Shown here piece by piece: positions 5,138 to 6,611 of a stretch of 6,611 nt of DNA. The translations under genes were made by a program, and so were the position numbers. The DNA comes from an uncultured Eubacteriaceae bacterium (GTDB taxonomy: Bacteria > Bacillota > Clostridia > Oscillospirales > Acutalibacteraceae), in NCBI GenBank assembly GCA_937905915.1, contig CALCVR010000098.1, forward strand, positions 1 through 6,611. The letters are read 5' to 3'. The number at the start of each line of letters is the position of its first letter. Positions within the stretch are counted from its first letter, which is position 1. Under the pieces are notes generated by a model. That model was not told the origin of the DNA. It searched no databases and saw only the letters and a list, made by a program, of their open reading frames with translations.

Positions 5138-6611
5138 TTGGGAATTAAAATTGGAATTGATTTGGGTACCACCTTCTCAGCTGTGGCTATGATGGATGGG
5201 CAAAAGGGTATCCCGGTCATCATCCCCAATTCCATAGGGGAACGTATCACCCCTTCTGTCATCCAGTTTACAGAGGATGGGGACATTATCGTAGGAGCCG
5301 AAGCCAAAGAGGCTTTTGAAGCAGGGGAATCAGGTTGCACATCGGTTTTTAAACGCAGCATGGGGAGCGATGGGATTTACTGCTCCTTTTATGGGAAAAA
5401 CTACACAGCAGAGGATTTATCGGCCATTCTGTTAAGGCATCTCAAAGAGGAAGCGCAGAAGGTCACCGGCCAGGCAGTGGACGAGGCTGTCGTTACAGTA
5501 CCCGCCTATTTTTATCATAAAGAACGTCAAGCTACCATCAATGCAGCTAAAAAGGCAGGCCTTAAAATCCGCCAGATTATCAACGAACCTACGGCGGCAG
5601 CCATGAACTACGGCGTCAATCACTGGAGGGAAAACGCCCGGGTGTTGGTTTACGATTTAGGCGGTGGCACCTTTGACGTGACTTTGGTGCAGATGAAAAA
5701 AGGAGGCCAGATGGAATCCTTGCAAACCACAGGGGATCATACCTTAGGCGGAAAAGATTGGGATGCTCGCATTTGCGCATCTCTGGAGACGAAGGTGGCG
5801 TCTGACACAGGTGTCTTAACCAGTCAATATCTACAAGTTCGTCAGACCATCGCCCAAATGGCCGAAAGCGTAAAAAAACAATTGACCTCCCGCAATGTGG
5901 CCTCTGTGCGCATCAATCTGCCGGAATACGGATGGTATGCCACTTCGCTTAGTTTGGAGGAATTCAATCAAAGCACCACCGATTTGATCCAAAGGACGGG
6001 AGCATTATGTGAAAATTTGCTGAAAGGGCTAGGTATCGGATGGCGGGATATTACCGATATCCTGTTGGTGGGTGGATCAACGCGTATGCGCCAAGTATCC
6101 ACCTATCTCAAAAGCATCAGCGGACATACGCCGCTGTCCCAAGTTAATCCCGATGAAGCGGTGGCATTGGGCGCCGCTATTCAGGTACATTTGCCACTGC
6201 CGGAATACAGCGTTTTGACTATGCCCCCTCAGCCATCCGAACCAAAACAGGGCTCCAGATTCCATCTTTTTTCCAAACAGAGGACGGCATCCGTTCCTGC
6301 GGCCCCGGCTCCCAGCTATACTAGTTCTGGTGCGGTAGGCAAAGAAACCGCGCTGGAAAACGCTCTCTGTATGAGTCACGTGGACGTTGTAGCCCCTGCC
6401 ATGGGCATCATTGCCGTCAATGTCCAGGGAACCCATTACATAAACAAAACCATTATCCCAGCAAATCAAAAGATCCCGGTCAAATGTGCACGGGCTTTTC
6501 ACTACTATACTTCTGCCAAAGATGAAAATGAGTTGGAGATCTACGTTCTACAAGGAGAGAAGGCGCCGCTGGAATGCCAGATCATTGGCAAATATGTGGT
6601 GTCCGGAATAC
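5138..6611 (+). CDS. Second, divergent Hsp70 paralogue with TTG start (partial, runs off window)
   Basis: A second Hsp70-family ATPase, with 491 complete codons visible and no stop before the window end. It starts with TTG at 5138, 7 bases after AAGGAGGG; an in-frame TAG at 5096 rules out a distant upstream start, and the N-terminus MGIKIGIDLGTT fits the family exactly. The nucleotide-binding domain (1 to about 350) has IDLGTTFS (7-14), K72 in FKRS as the catalytic lysine equivalent, VPAYF (121-125), INEPTAAAMNY (148-158), VYDLGGGTFDV (171-181) and LLVGGSTRM (309-317). A Pro-rich, basic spacer (about 351-410) replaces the short DnaK linker. A beta-type substrate domain starts near 411 (SHVDVVAPAMG), includes IPANQKIP (440-447), YYTSAKDENELEIYVLQGE (456-474) and IIGKYVVSGI, and is cut by the window edge. 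It differs clearly from the upstream Hsp70, so it is not a recent duplicate. Presence of a lid or J-binding tail cannot be judged. Confidence 0.92.
   Translation, partial: MGIKIGIDLGTTFSAVAMMDGQKGIPVIIPNSIGERITPSVIQFTEDGDIIVGAEAKEAFEAGESGCTSVFKRSMGSDGIYCSFYGKNYTAEDLSAILLRHLKEEAQKVTGQAVDEAVVTVPAYFYHKERQATINAAKKAGLKIRQIINEPTAAAMNYGVNHWRENARVLVYDLGGGTFDVTLVQMKKGGQMESLQTTGDHTLGGKDWDARICASLETKVASDTGVLTSQYLQVRQTIAQMAESVKKQLTSRNVASVRINLPEYGWYATSLSLEEFNQSTTDLIQRTGALCENLLKGLGIGWRDITDILLVGGSTRMRQVSTYLKSISGHTPLSQVNPDEAVALGAAIQVHLPLPEYSVLTMPPQPSEPKQGSRFHLFSKQRTASVPAAPAPSYTSSGAVGKETALENALCMSHVDVVAPAMGIIAVNVQGTHYINKTIIPANQKIPVKCARAFHYYTSAKDENELEIYVLQGEKAPLECQIIGKYVVSGI

Noticed and set aside
3303..6611. 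Tandem hsp70 genes as a recent duplication or as two halves of one frameshifted gene
   Set aside because: Each has its own full set of nucleotide-binding motifs and its own ribosome binding site, and the linkers and substrate domains differ widely, so they are separate old paralogues.

Overview
The window looks like a chromosomal fragment from a low-to-moderate GC Gram-positive bacterium, most likely a member of the Clostridia. The reasons are strong purine-rich ribosome binding sites (AGGAGGG, AAAGGAG, AAGGAGGG), a near-consensus sigma-A type promoter, an intrinsic terminator and one TTG start. This is inference from style; no marker gene fixes the taxon.

All five genes read on the + strand. 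Positions 1-171 hold no convincing gene: a GC-rich hairpin followed by T residues (41-66) probably ends an upstream unit or is an old mobile-element end. A promoter at 172-200 then drives a small XRE-type helix-turn-helix protein (248-529). Next come a four-helix membrane protein with two zinc-ribbon-like Cys clusters and a C-terminal GTPase-like P-loop domain (560-2206), a GrpE-like protein with a very long coiled-coil extension (2221-3243), a compact lidless Hsp70 (3303-4922), and a second, divergent Hsp70 that begins with TTG at 5138 and runs off the window end. Gaps between the first four genes are 14-59 bases. The gap before the second Hsp70 is 215 bases, with several hairpins and no obvious promoter or terminator.

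The set resembles a private Hsp70 machine: two DnaK-like ATPases plus their own GrpE-like exchange factor, joined to a membrane-anchored zinc-ribbon GTPase and a small DNA-binding regulator. It differs from the housekeeping hrcA-grpE-dnaK-dnaJ operon: there is no HrcA, no CIRCE operator and no J-domain protein here, both Hsp70s have non-standard linkers, and the GrpE-like protein is far longer than usual. The GTPase resembles the predicted 'double-GTPase' type domains found in NTP-dependent bacterial conflict systems. My best hypothesis is an accessory stress, signalling or defence system at the membrane; its function cannot be proven from this sequence.
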